This document shows, in pieces, positions 11,132-21,531 of a stretch of DNA of 64,000 nucleotides (the first letter of the stretch is position 1; each line of letters begins with the position of its first letter). This DNA is from Dermacentor variabilis. Taxonomy: Eukaryota; Arthropoda; Arachnida; Ixodida; Ixodidae. A model generated the notes under the pieces. The model was not told the origin of the DNA. It saw nothing but the letters and a program-made list of their open reading frames with translations, and did no database searches. The stretch is taken from the NCBI RefSeq assembly GCF_050947875.1, contig NC_134571.1, forward strand, positions 226,310,024 through 226,374,023, in the 5' to 3' direction. The translations under genes were made by a program, and so were the position numbers.

Positions 11132-11138
11132 GTGTCGC

Positions 11139-11583
11139 TACCTTGTTACAGAGGGACCTCATAGAATAAAGAACCAACATTAGAGAAGGGAAACTGTACC
11201 TGCCACAGTGGTTCGAAAATAAGAAGCGGCAGCGCACGGAACTTAGCGGGGGGCCCAACAGATGGCGCTACTTAAACAAGAAGCGGAAATGCCTTTTTGT
11301 AGTGCAATATCCAATATGGCCGTTTTATACCGGTGGTGTACGCTGGGTACGCGCCGTGCTCGCCTCGCTGGCATTGCGGCATGCCTCAGCTGCCGCGTTT
11401 TAATGGCCCGCAGACTAAAGAGCCTCTACTCACGCCCATACAAACAAGCCACAAGTGAGTGAACAGGATGTGCGACTTTATTAGCCGAAGAAAAGCAGTG
11501 CGCCTTCTCCTACAAGATCAGAAATGAAATTTGCATGTCGAGATGCGCTGAAACCATTAACGCGAGCTCGTAAACTGCTCACT
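11139..11583. other. Unassigned sequence
   Basis: No gene or repeat was recognised. The frame at 11262-11462 (+) has no supporting features. Confidence 0.35.
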
Positions 11584-13745
11584 TTCGTCATCGCACATGA
11601 CGATCTGGTAACGAGCGACAATTAGTAGCGCAAGCAAATTGGGCATTGCACCACCTGTTTGCATCGACAGTCGCCGTAACATGCATTTTGAAGCGATCGG
11701 GTGACGCAAGGCATCTGCTGCCGCAACCAACACAGCGACATGGACTAAACGGCATTTTAGCGTTCCCGCCTTTCCAACCTGCACGTTTCTTTTTGTTCGT
11801 TCGGGGGTCGCTATTGTGTAACTCATAGTTCGTGCCCCACATTCTCTTTGTGGGTATCACCATTTTGCAGCCACTTTCGCAGGCCTTTCCACCCATGTGG
11901 CTATCAACTTCGGACCATGTAATAATGTGTACTGGTCTCCGCTCACGCCACATCACGGCCGATGAAGGCCCACAAGCATAATTTGCCGGTGGCTGCAGCA
12001 GGAAATGTCGAATGGGGAGAGCGCCAATTACGGTGCATGTGAATTGAGAGTCTTTGTCGCTGTGTGGACTGCAGGAGCAGATGGTTACCTCGGGAGACTG
12101 TTGCCCATGCAGCTGACCAGGTCCCCACATCGAAGAAACATAACACGGCGACCATTATCAAATGAGACTCTGCATTCAATCACCGCATAAGGTTCAGACA
12201 ATACACTGTGCTTTGGCTAAGATCCACTTGACAACAGTGGGCATTCACGCACTACAGGTCGCTTACAGCACATTCAGCTATCCGACTTCAGGCACAGTGC
12301 TTGCCTACGTCGTACATGGTGGTCTAGTAACGAGTGACAAGCAGCAGCACAAGCAGATTGGACAGTGCCCCACCTGTTTGCACTGACAGTCGCCGTAACT
12401 TGCACTGCGAATCAATCGGGTGACGCAGGCACCTGCTGCCATGACCAACACAGCGACACGAACTACCCGGCATCCTAGCGTTACCTCCTTTCCTACATGC
12501 ATGTTTCTTTTTGTTCTTTCGGTGGCCGCTAATGTGTGGCTCACACTTTGTGCCCCACCTGCTCTCAATATGGATGTGGTCTGTTCTGTGGGAGTCGCCA
12601 TTTCGCAGCCACTTTAACACGCCTTTCCACCGATGTGGATATCAACTTCATACACTTCAAACCATGTAATCATGTATGATAGTCTCTGTGCACGCCCGAT
12701 CACGGCCAAAGAAGGCCACAAGCACACTTAATCCACGGCTGCAGCAGGAAATGACAAACAGGGAGCACCAATCGCAGTACATGTAAACAGGGAGTTTGTG
12801 TCACTGTGCGGACTGCAGGAGCAGGTGCTTACCTCGAGAGGCCGTTGGCCAATGCAATTGAACAGGCCGCCACATCCCAGAAATGTTACATCGCAACCAT
12901 GACCAAGTGGGACAACATTGAAACAAGATTCTGCAATCAAACCACTTCAGCATTACTCTAACATAACGCTCAATCTATACATTGGCACTATACATTGGCT
13001 ACGATCTACATGACAATAGTGAGCATACACGCACACGGGTTGCTTGCAGCACATTCAACCGTCCGACTGTAGGCATATGCTTGCCTTCGTCGCACACGGC
13101 AATGTGGTAACAAGCAACAACCAGCAGCGGAAGCAGATTGGACAATGTGTCCCACGTGTTTGCACCGACAGTCGGCGTTGAACATGAGCAACTTGCATTG
13201 CGAAGCAATCGGGTGACACAAGCATCTGCTGCCGCCGCCAGCACAGCGACATGGAGTGCGTGGCATTTTAGCGTTACCGCCTTTCCAACCTGCATGTTTC
13301 TTTTTGTTCTTTTGCATGCCACTAATGTGTAACTCACACTTGGTCCCGCACATTCTCTATATATGGGCATGGTCGGTTTTGTAGACATCACCATTTTGCA
13401 GCCACTTTTGCAGGCCTTTCCACACATGTGGATATCAACTTCATACACTTAGAAGCATGTAATTATGTATGAGAGTCCGCGTTGATGCGAAATCATGGCC
13501 GAGGAAGGCCACGAGCAAAATTTGCACACGGCAGCAGCAGGAAAGGACGGAACGGGGAGCACCAACCACGGTGCGTGTAAATTCGCAGTCTATGTCACTG
13601 TGCGGACTATAGGAGCAGGTGCTTGCCTCGAGAGACTGTTTCCCAATGCAACTGACCAGGCTCCCACATATGAGAAACGTAACTCGGTGACAAGTACGAA
13701 GTCGGTCAGCAGCGAAACCAGATTCTGCAATCAACCGCTTCAATG
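11584..13745. repeat. Three tandem units of about 0.72-0.79 kb
   Basis: Shared landmarks recur. TTTCTTTTTGTTC occurs near 11788, 12507 and 13298. A segment ending in TCTGCA and a CAATCA-type sequence recurs near 12165, 12930 and 13720. A GCAAGCAAATTGG / GCACAAGCAGATTGG / GGAAGCAGATTGG segment recurs near 11627, 12349 and 13128. Units run roughly 11584-12195, 12200-12950 and 12980-13745 and are clearly diverged. Minus-strand frames across them are Cys-rich but differ in position and stops between units, so they do not behave as conserved coding sequence. It is probably a small satellite array or tandem segmental duplication. Confidence 0.75.
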
Positions 13746-14353
13746 TAGCTTGTACAGAAACACAAGCTGTCGAGCAAGAATAGCAATCCTGAATGAGACT
13801 AGGAAATGAATATGGGAATGAGAAAGCTTGCGTTCAAGAAAGAAGCCACTCTACCTTGCAAGCACAGAAAGCCAAAAACATTGACAAAAGTTAAATGCGA
13901 CATAGCACACAGTGTAAAGTTAATGCAAGACACACGCCAATGTCGCATCAGCTATTTTAGGAGAGGAATTGCACATGGCAACATACACTAGAAAGTACTG
14001 CGACAGATATGTTATGCTTCTAGACAGTGACTGGTATTAAGTATGAACAAAGAATTGGTTGACCTTTTATGTTTGGATGAGGAATAGGAATGATCTCTAA
14101 CAAAAATGTGGAATGAAAAAGCTTGCATTCATTGAAACAAAATTATACTTGGCACGAATTGGCAAGGCCAGGAAGCTCACTAAGGAAGGGCAAGCTGACA
14201 GAACACTCTTAGCCAGCGTCGCCTGTGCTTGTTCAGAGGTTGCAGGTACATTGCAGGATGACTCGGCCAATATCCATGCTGGTGGAATGATGGCGTAGGC
14301 GCTTTTCACTCTTGAAACAGTCATGCGTAGACTTGATATCTCATCCAAATAAT
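13746..14353. other. Downstream of the predicted gene; diverged 80-bp repeat pair
   Basis: A segment at about 13806-13885 (GAATGAGAAAGCTTGCGTTC) resembles one at about 14108-14185 (GAATGAAAAAGCTTGCATTC), in the same orientation. On the minus strand a frame runs from the SINE boundary at 14353 to a TAG at 14097-14099. It is in phase with predicted exon 3 if the SINE is ignored, so this may be the former coding end or 3' untranslated region of the gene. Confidence 0.4.
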
Positions 14354-14587
14354 AATAATATTTGGGGTTTTACGTGCCAAAACCACTTTCTGATTATGAG
14401 GCACGCCGTAGTGGAGGACTCCGGAAATTTTGACCACCTGGGGTTCTTTAACGTGCACCTAAATCTAAGCACACGGGTGTTTTCGCATTTCGCCCCCATC
14501 GAAATGCGGCCGCCGTGGCCGGGATTCGATCCCGCGACCTCGTGCTCAGCAGCCCAACACCATAGCCACTGAGCAACCACGGCGGGT
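14354..14587 (-). mobile_element. Ruka-like tRNA-derived SINE with 15-bp target duplication
   Basis: On the minus strand it reads from a tRNA-like head (A-box region TGGTTGCTCAGTGGCTATGG, B box GGGATCGAATCCC) through a body with TGCACGTTAAAGAACCCC and GGCGTGCCTCATAATC to a short ATT-rich tail. It is flanked by perfect duplications TCTCATCCAAATAAT at 14339-14353 and 14588-14602. The long variable arm of the head fits the serine-tRNA-like SINE Ruka reported from ixodid ticks; the name is given by layout, not by a search. It lies inside the predicted last exon of the gene on the same strand. Confidence 0.9.
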
Positions 14588-14718
14588 TCTCATCCAAATA
14601 ATTCTGGAATGGCTTCTTTGTTCGTGGTCTTCGTTCGTAGTCTTTGTTCGTGGTCCAGCCCCCTCCTGTTGGTGTAGATGGGGCTCCCGTAATGACCACG
14701 ATGTACTTGGCACAGACT
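14448..14718 (-). CDS. Predicted host gene, exon 3 (unknown product, ends in SINE)
   Basis: The acceptor at 14719-14724 reads CAACAG on the minus strand, after a long pyrimidine-rich tract (14725-14770). The first base completes the split Arg codon from exon 2, so the phase fits. The frame reads VCAKYIVVITGAPSTPTGGG, then crosses a short ACGAACAAAGACT-type repeat and PFQNYLDE. It enters the SINE at 14587 and stops with TAA at 14448-14450. No good donor is visible between the acceptor and the SINE, so this would be a terminal exon with a SINE-encoded C-terminus. If the SINE and one duplication are ignored, the frame instead stays open to 14097. I recognise no domain. It could be a chance open stretch downstream of a good acceptor. 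Confidence 0.35.
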
Positions 14719-15873
14719 CTGTTGGGGCAGAACAATGGCACATGAGAAACAGCAGAGATTATCCAAACTCATGTAGTGTTTTCTTTCATGTTCGAACCAA
14801 TTATGCTGAACTGCAAACATGAACAAACGTTCATATCATCTGCTACAAACAAATGACATGTATCTCAAGACTAGCAAGCCAATACAGCATATATCAAGCA
14901 TATTTATTTCTGAACCAAGTGTTGTTTACCTTGTAGTAGCAGCCAAAGTCCACAGAATGAACTTGTTGTAGCAGGCAGCAGCTTCTATTTAGTGCATGGA
15001 GTGTGTTGCTTTATACTGGTGCCATCCTCATTACTGCATGTCTGGAACAGAAATTTTGACTGCACCAGAAACTGAATAAGCACAATTTTGCAATATAAAA
15101 TGCGAAAAGGTGCGAAATATACATTGCAATGGTTTGTGACTACAGAACACATGCAAATGTACGCTGTTTGTTCTAGGGTGCTTAAGAAGCATGGTAAATA
15201 AATATGGTTACTCTCCGTAAAATTGATGTCTGTGTAACTACAATGCATGTCAACAGCTTAAGTAATATTAAGATCACAAATAAGAACATTTCTGCCCTCG
15301 TTCATACACTACAAGAGATCACACTGATGATTTCACAAGCAAATAGATGAAAGACATCAAGCTATTAGAAATGATGCATTCTTTTTGTGCATGAACGCGA
15401 TGCAACCGCTTCACTACTGCAAAAATAAATGCCCTGAGGCAAGCCAAACTTAACAACAAGAACATTTGGAACCAACAGGTGCGAAATATGGGTGAATTAT
15501 CATGTGTGTTACTGTTTAATACATTAAATTCAATACTTTAGCTTCAGTTTATCAAAAGGTTATTCGCTTCTGTGAACGAAAGAAGTTGCTGGCGGACTCG
15601 AAAAAAAAATATATTGATAAGGCAACTCAGCAACTTATGGCTACGGCTACAACGAGATGAAAAATGTGACGCTCGTTCCGATGTCACTTTCTCTTTCGTG
15701 AATGTGTGTATAATGATGGCCTCGCAACTGAAAGTTTATTTCGGAAACAGCCACGGAGGGTGCTGACTGCCCATATGTAATGCAGCATCTAGTTCTTTAA
15801 CTTGCCTCCGCCTGTAAGTTAACGAGACGAATAAATTACATAGCGATTGAAGCAGCGGTATTAAACGACTCAC
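14719..15873 (-). other. Predicted intron 2
   Basis: This lies between the donor GTGAGT (15868-15873, minus) and the acceptor ending at 14719. It is AT-rich, has no other coding signal, and holds no recognised repeat. Confidence 0.4.
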
Positions 15874-15946
15874 CGGTATTGCTGTCCCCAGTCGCAGCAG
15901 GGCCCGGCTCCCATTTCGATGCAGACGTGTTCCACATGGCTCACGA
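15874..15946 (-). CDS. Predicted host gene, exon 2
   Basis: A 73-base exon on the minus strand, bounded by an acceptor TTTCAG (15947-15952) and a strong donor CCG|GTGAGT. The one leftover base of exon 1 plus two bases here give a Val codon. Then 23 codons are open without a stop (VSHVEHVCIEMGAGPCCDWG and QQY), leaving two bases that exon 3 completes. The short length, consensus splice sites on both sides and matching phase at both junctions are the evidence. The Cys-Cys and Cys content may indicate metal binding or disulfides, but no family is recognised. Confidence 0.5.
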
Positions 15947-16770
15947 CTGAAACCTAGCTTTGGGGCTTACACCCCAACTTAAATAACGCGAGATATCGAA
16001 GCGCATTAAACTAGTGTTAGCACAAAATAACCAACCAATGTACGAACCAAAAAATCCGTACCTGCCGTGCACGCGAACATACCGGTAAAAATTTTAAATC
16101 CAGGCCAGAAGTCACGTGGGAGGTCGATGATGCTGAACGCTACTTTGTGTTTAAAATGACAAAAAACAGCAAAGTTGGTAATGAAAAATACAGTGTAAAA
16201 TTAGGTATCATAATTTTGTACTCTTTATCATGTAATAAAAACGCTTCGTTTACTGTTGAAGAAAGCTTGTAGGTTAAAATTGTGCTTACTACGGCGCCTC
16301 TAGCGGGAAATAATGTGCTCAAGGGGGAACCTTTGTAATTGGTATACTATGCCTATTTCTTTAGCAGCGCCGCGCGGTCGATTTTTTCGCCCTCTGTGGC
16401 CATTTGTTGAACTTGAGAGTGTTGGGGGCCTGGGGACCTTACGAACTAACTGGCCGCATTTCTCAATGAACAATTTCACTTTCCTTTCTATTCGAACTTC
16501 TTCATTGTTTCGAACGTGCTTCGCAGCTCGGTCGCTGCTGCATCGCTGCTACCGCTGAAATCACCACTCATTGCTGAGCGTGGTAAAAGAAGAACAAGAA
16601 TGCGAAATGAAATTCAACTGCACGAATACGAAGTGCTTGCTTATGGTTTCGAGACCATCATGCCCCTCCCCCCCCCCCTCGTCACTCGATTATGCGGCTA
16701 ACAGTGACACAACGAAATACGAAGAGAATAAGTGTTTAACAACGTACAAAATAAATTTCTGCGGCCTTAC
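15947..16770 (-). other. Predicted intron 1
   Basis: It starts GTAAGG at 16770 and ends TTTCAG at 15947 on the minus strand. The plus-strand frame at 16313-16558 within it shows no domain. A C run at 16668-16679 is present. Confidence 0.4.
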
Positions 16771-16930
16771 CGTGAAACGGCGACGAAGCAGTAGTTTCAG
16801 ACGCTGGCAGAAGAACCCAACAACGATCCTCGGGCGCCTTTAACAGGGTACCGACGTCGAGAGCCCGGCGACGGGGTCTGATGGGCATTTGTACACGTTG
16901 GATCGGGTTACCTGTCAAGCTGCTAGCCAT
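16771..16930 (-). CDS. Predicted host gene, first coding exon
   Basis: The start codon at 16928-16930 (minus) sits in an ideal vertebrate-type Kozak context, GCCGCCATGG. The frame runs 53 codons: MASSLTGNPIQRVQ, then MPIRPRRRALDVGTLLKAPE, then DRCWVLLPASETTASSPFH. It ends at a consensus donor, CACG|GTAAGG. The exon is GC-rich against its surroundings. The basic cluster RPRRR is the only obvious motif, and I see no signal peptide or membrane segment. I do not recognise the product. Codon phase links it to exon 2 at 15874-15946. It may be the start of a longer gene whose further exons lie among the repeats to the left. Confidence 0.55.
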
Positions 16931-17632
16931 GGCGGCAACCGCAACCACCTCATATTGAAACGCGTAGGGCCAGCTGCCGGAATCGGCGAATTTCTATAGC
17001 TTGGCCGCAAAACGGCTCGAGTGTCCACTCTTGCCGTTTACGGGGTTATTGCATGGTAAAACCCGGAAAGACTTCACTTTTCGTTTTGGTCTCTGGCTAT
17101 CTAAGTTCAAGGTTACTGGCATGCCTATTCTTTCTTCGTTTGCAATTCTTCCAAGCAAAATCCTAATTACTGCATTTATTCGCGCCATTTAGAATTCAAA
17201 ATAGTGTATTACGTATTTTAATTGTACTTGTTTTAAGTCTCACTGGCTATACAATGTAAGTCAGTCCTAGTGCTTTTTCTTAACTGTTGTCAAACAACTG
17301 TTCTCTGTCGCTGAATTTGCTGCACAATTATTTATCCCTTCCTATGTTATTTACATTGTACCGTCTCCAACCTTACGCAGTGCATCCATTTATTTCAAAA
17401 GCTGTCTTACAGACGCGGCTATGAAGTGCATCATTGTCGGAGAGTGTTGGCCGGGCTTAGTGAAATTGCACCTTTTTCGCATTGCCGCCGTCCTCTTCTT
17501 GAGAAATTCGACTAATGACCCACTTTCCTTGCGGCTTCGCGTGCGATCTCCCAATAAAAAGCTGCGTGTGAACCGTTTGTCTTGAGTGTCACACAGTCGC
17601 AGTCTGTAGCAAAATCACTCACTCAATGAATC
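16931..17632. promoter_or_regulatory. Upstream region of the predicted minus-strand gene
   Basis: GC content is raised near 16850-17040, just upstream of the ATG on the minus strand. No TATA box is seen. The small plus-strand frame at 17001-17192 has no domain. From 17200 rightward the sequence is AT-rich and unassigned. The promoter role is inferred from position only. Confidence 0.3.
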
Positions 17633-17990
17633 AACGAATCAATCAATCAATCACTTAAGTTCAACATAGATAAATGGCCAGGCAACTAGCCATGAGGCTA
17701 GTCGCCGGTCAAAAGCAAACTGCATCGACAGGTACGTTACAGCGACGAATTAAAAAAAAGGAATAAAAAAAGGAGACAAACTTGAGACAGCATAAGAAGA
17801 AGAAGAAGAATTGGGAATTTGGTTATGAAGGTTGACGTGACAACAGAAATATACAACTGCGTGTAGGCATCCGGGTATATCACTCGGGAATGCCTTGACG
17901 ATTGAAGTAAACCAGCTTAGAAGATAATTCCAAGCCGCCACTCATGCCTGTCTCGGCCACGTTACAAAATTATTGATTTTGCGCAGTGTC
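17633..17990 (-). mobile_element. LINE 3' end with (TTGA)n tail
   Basis: At 17625-17655 the plus strand carries repeated CAAT units (TCAATCAATCAATCAC), which on the minus strand are a (TTGA)n tail following an AT-rich 3' region. The same tail type is seen at 45482 and 55069. Short tandem tails without target duplications are typical of CR1/L2-type LINEs, but no coding part remains here to confirm the clade. The inner boundary is approximate. Confidence 0.4.
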
Positions 17991-18169
17991 GCCCGTTCAT
18001 TAAATCGAGGGAGTTTGTCAAAGAAAGCGCGCGATCGTTTCCCGCAAGCGCCTCCGCATAGTGGCTGGGGGAAAGGAGCTCCAAGCTACGGACAGGCTCG
18101 AAGGGCCGAGGAGATGAAGTTGCCCACATGGAAAGAAGACGAGTAGACCGACTTTGTCAAGCCAGTCAG

Positions 18170-18735
18170 TTGTCACTTAAGTTTAGTGCATACAGTAGGG
18201 GTCCCTGGCCACCCAGACATTCATATTAATGAAATAGCCGATTCCTTAGCACGAGCTTCTTTAGCAGGTCCTGTGCAATGTGTGCTGCCGGCAACTTCGC
18301 ACATTACTGCAGCCAGATATAGGCAATTTTCTTTGAGCGAGGACAAAAAAGCTGTGTCGTTAGCAAAATCTTCAGATTTTTTACACCTAAATAATTCTTG
18401 GAACCGGCAATTGTGTCCCAACCGGAAATTCGAAGTTTCATTTACTAGACTGCGTTGCCGTATTCCAACACTTAATTTTTATTGGTCAGGCGGTATCCCC
18501 TCTATGCTACCTCTGCAATGAACCGGAAACTATACATTATCTTTTATTATCATGTCTGCGGTTTTTAACGCATCTAAAACTATGTATACAAATTCCACTT
18601 CAAAATTTAGGATTACCTTTAAGCAGTGCTGTTATACTCTCCCTTGGAGCAACAGTTTTGGGATATAGCCACAGGAACGTCTGCCTAGCCATTTATAATT
18701 TTCTGTGTGGCACAGAAAGAATGCCTTGTTAATAG
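18170..18735 (+). mobile_element. LINE fragment: RNase H end and zinc motif
   Basis: The frame includes GVPGHPDIHINEIADSLARA, the C-terminal RNase H signature of LINE ORF2 proteins (PGH...NE..AD..A), here with Val for the usual Trp. It continues to about 18521, where a frameshift breaks it. In another frame the C-terminal Cys-His cluster follows (CNEPETIHYLLLSC), and the frame ends at a TAA near 18730. Everything upstream (RT, endonuclease) is missing, so it is a 5'-truncated copy of an RNase H-bearing LINE (I/Jockey-type group). It is inactive. Confidence 0.75.
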
Positions 18736-19318
18736 TTTTTAGTTTCAAGAATTGATTTATTTTTGCTTCAGTTTAAGAAATTCAGAAAGTAAAAACATAA
18801 ATTCACAGTTTAAATCTTACTATTATTATTCATAATTTAACTTACGTTTTTCATGCTTTTCTTCAACAATCCTATCAATGCAAGGCTCACTATGGTATTG
18901 ATCAATACTTTATTTCATGTATTCACACCTTATTTTGCATCTTGGGTTATTTGTTTTCCTTTTTTTTCGTGTGTTATTTATTAACCAATATATTTTCTTT
19001 TACTTATCGAATCATATTACCACCCGATTCGTGGCCTATCCCCCACAGTGCGTTTGTGCCATTAACTGAGGCTTCGTCATCATCAGTTGACCAATGTTAG
19101 TTTACACGCGAACGAGTGAAGGTTTCTCGCTGCGTCAGTTGTCCAAAACAGGACGACGACATCTGACGCCGCTCACGGCACACAGAAAGGAACGGCGGCG
19201 CGCAGCGAAAGCCCTGTCTTGCGATCAAGTGACAACGATGGCTGCCCTTTGCGCAGAGCACGCAGCCGCCAAAACCCTTGCGGTGCATCGCGTCGCTCAA
19301 AGTCGGGCCGAAACCTAA
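18736..19318. other. AT-rich sequence, no gene
   Basis: It may include the 3' untranslated region of the LINE to the left. T-rich tracts occur near 18950-18970. No domain is recognised at 19094-19318. Confidence 0.3.
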
Positions 19319-19559
19319 GATGGCGGCCGCTGCTCCCGTTACTAATGCACCGGATATGGCCGGTGCCTTCTGCGAGTGCATCCTCGCTAATGGCGTGATA
19401 CCTTTTCAGCGAGACCAAGTTACCGCCACTGGACCCAAGTTTGCGGCGACGAAGGTTCTCATCGCGCAGCGCCGCCTCTCAGCGCGCGTGCAGAATGTCA
19501 TCTGGCACGCCTTCCGAGAACTGCGGCCACGCGCTGTCCGATCTCGAAGGCCGTGCTGA
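19319..19559 (+). CDS. Hypothetical open frame, 80 codons
   Basis: ATG 19319 in the context AAGATGG starts MAAAAPVTNAPDMAGAFCEC and ends TGA after VRSRRPC. The GC-rich composition differs from the AT-rich flank. No domain is recognised, the opposite strand is also open here, and there is no donor or poly(A) signal. A SINE has landed shortly downstream. It could be a first-exon remnant or part of an unknown repeat; confidence in coding is low. Confidence 0.2.
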
Positions 19560-19596
19560 TGGTTTCGGTCCCACCATAATTTATGGCACCAGCGTT

Positions 19597-19827
19597 AAAA
19601 AAATACGGCGACGTGCCAAAACCACTTTCTGATTATGAGGCACGCCGTAGTGGAGGACTCCGGAAATTTCGACCACCTGGGGTTCTTTAACGTGAACCTA
19701 AATCTAAGTAAACGGGTGTTTTCGCATTTCGCCCCCATCGAAATGCGGCCGCCTTGGCGGGGATTCGATCCCGCGACCGCGTGCTCAGCAGCCCAACACC
19801 ATAGCCGCTGAGCAACCACGACGGGTA
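19597..19827 (-). mobile_element. Ruka-like SINE with 11-bp target duplication
   Basis: It has the same head, B box (GGGATCGAATCCC) and body as the copy at 14354. Perfect duplications GCACCAGCGTT flank it at 19586-19596 and 19828-19838. The 3' tail differs from the other copies (ACGTCGCCGTA then a T run on the minus strand). Confidence 0.9.
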
Positions 19828-19959
19828 GCACCAGCGTTGAAACGTTGTTCTGCGCAATAGGATTTTGCGTTTTGCCCGCATAAGCTATGTCGTGCCCAAA
19901 TAAAATTATGTTGTGGGATCCAGCCTTATGGCCACCGGTTCGGTTGGCTTGTCGAAAGA

Positions 19960-21140
19960 CGTAAGACGTAAAGACGTTGGTTAATGTACTAACTTGTTTG
20001 CACATCGACGCAAGTGGGCATGGGATTTGTGTTATCGCTCTACATCTTGATTCCACTACACGAGAGAGAGTTGTTGCTTATGCTAGTCGCGCATTAACGG
20101 ATGCCGGACAGAACTACTCGATAACAGAGCCGGAAGGCCTCGCAGTAGTTCGGGCCATACAAAAATTTCGGCGATATCTTTACAGACACCACTTTGTTGT
20201 CATAAGCAACCATCACGTCTCATGCTGGTTGTCGTCACTGAAAACTGTCTGGACTCCTTGGTGGGTAGGTTCTCTGACTGCAAGGGTACACTTTTGAGGT
20301 TGTGTACAAGTCTGGAAAAGAACATCAAGATGCGATGCTCTGTCTCGCTGCCGGCAGCCACTATCACCTACGAGCGCGTCTCTTCATTGCCCGCCACTTG
20401 ATGATGGGACTACGTTATCACCGCCAGCGGTTACTCACCCGCTATCTTCCAATGACGGCAGTCAGTTCGCCTCGTGTCAATGTTCTGATCCATACTGCAA
20501 TCGCATTATCCAACACCTGGGCGGAACTATATGCACCGAATGCCAGATTACGTCGACAACTGCGACTATTTAAGATCGAAAACCAAGTGCTACACTACTA
20601 CACCCACGGACACTGCTGGATACCTGCTCTTCCACGTTCGCTGCGCGCACAAGTCCTTGATGCCTTTCACGACGACCCATCTGTTGGCCCCCTGGGTTTC
20701 TACAAAACACAGCCGCGTTAGGAGCCGTTTTTCTTTTGGCCAGGCATGCGCACCTTTGTGGCCAAGTACGTCGCTTCTTTCGTCCTGTGTACACAGCGGG
20801 AAGGACCGACTTCGCCTCCGGCTGGTTTTTACAGCCCGTCCCGAGACCCATTTTGCCGTGGTTGGGACAGACCTCGTCGGACTTCTGCCCACAATGCTAA
20901 GCAGGTCATTGTGACAGCTGTCGACCATCTCAGGCGGTACGAAAAGAGCGCTCCTCTACCTGCTAGTTCAGACTCAGACGTTGCCACCTTCTTTCTGGAC
21001 GCCATTGTTCTGCGTAATGGTGCACATTATGTACTGCTGAGCGATGGCGCGCGGACTCTCATGTCAACAAGGATCAACGGAGTACTCAGAGCTTGTGGCA
21101 CGTTCATAAGACGACATCTGCATATTACCCTAAAAAATGG
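19960..21140 (+). mobile_element. Ty3/Gypsy RNase H-integrase fragment
   Basis: Frame 19977-20297 reads CLHIDASGHGICVIAL, then YASRALTDAGQNYSI and RRYLYRHHFVVISNHH. This is the Gypsy RNase H, with the late catalytic Asp replaced (SNHH for TDHH). After a frameshift comes YKSGKEHQDA, the usual end of that domain. The integrase zinc region follows (LDAFHDDPSVGPLGF, FWPGMRTFVAKY) with an internal TAG near 20719, then a weak core (LSDGARTLMS). There are no LTRs. The LINE starting near 21200 begins where this fragment fades. Confidence 0.75.
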
Positions 21141-21531
21141 CTTAACAGAACAGGAAAAGCCGCTAGGGGGCCGTGGAGAACAGACGCGCTTCACATGGGC
21201 TCCCGCTTCTCGTGCCTGTCAACCAGTATCACGGCCAGCGACCAACTTAATTTTGCCAACTGCATAACCGGCAAAACGAGAGAAATCGGCGGACACTAGC
21301 CACCATCAAGTGAGTGTCATATTTACTGACTTCTGCAACGGCCGCACAGCCGCCTAGCTAAGCACAACGCCGAACGAGCGGCTGCAACCCCGTGGCGCGT
21401 GCTCGCGCCACTCAAGCGTATCTGCGAGCATAGCACGGGCGCCTGCCGACGCAGCGACGAGCTCTCGAGATGAGCGAAGCAGCAGTAGAAGCAATCAACA
21501 CACCAAGAGACAGCTGGAAGATACAAACACA

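Larger units (their letters stand above)
8494..11138. mobile_element. Candidate P-like DNA transposon with THAP exon and TIRs
   Basis: Inverted repeats of about 36 bp (8501-8536 and 11096-11131) bound a 2.6-kb segment that contains a THAP-domain start at 8799 just inside the left repeat. P-superfamily transposons have terminal inverted repeats and an N-terminal THAP domain in the transposase, so the combination suggests a decayed P-like element. No RNase H-like catalytic part was seen. Much of the interior is a separate foldback element (9238-10735). Outer ends and any 8-bp target duplication could not be fixed by eye. Alternatively, two independent short elements may share a terminal motif. 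Confidence 0.45.

Noticed and set aside
12999..13448. 149-codon Cys-rich minus-strand frame as a protein gene
   Set aside because: The other tandem units do not preserve this frame, and two different frames are open in the same unit.
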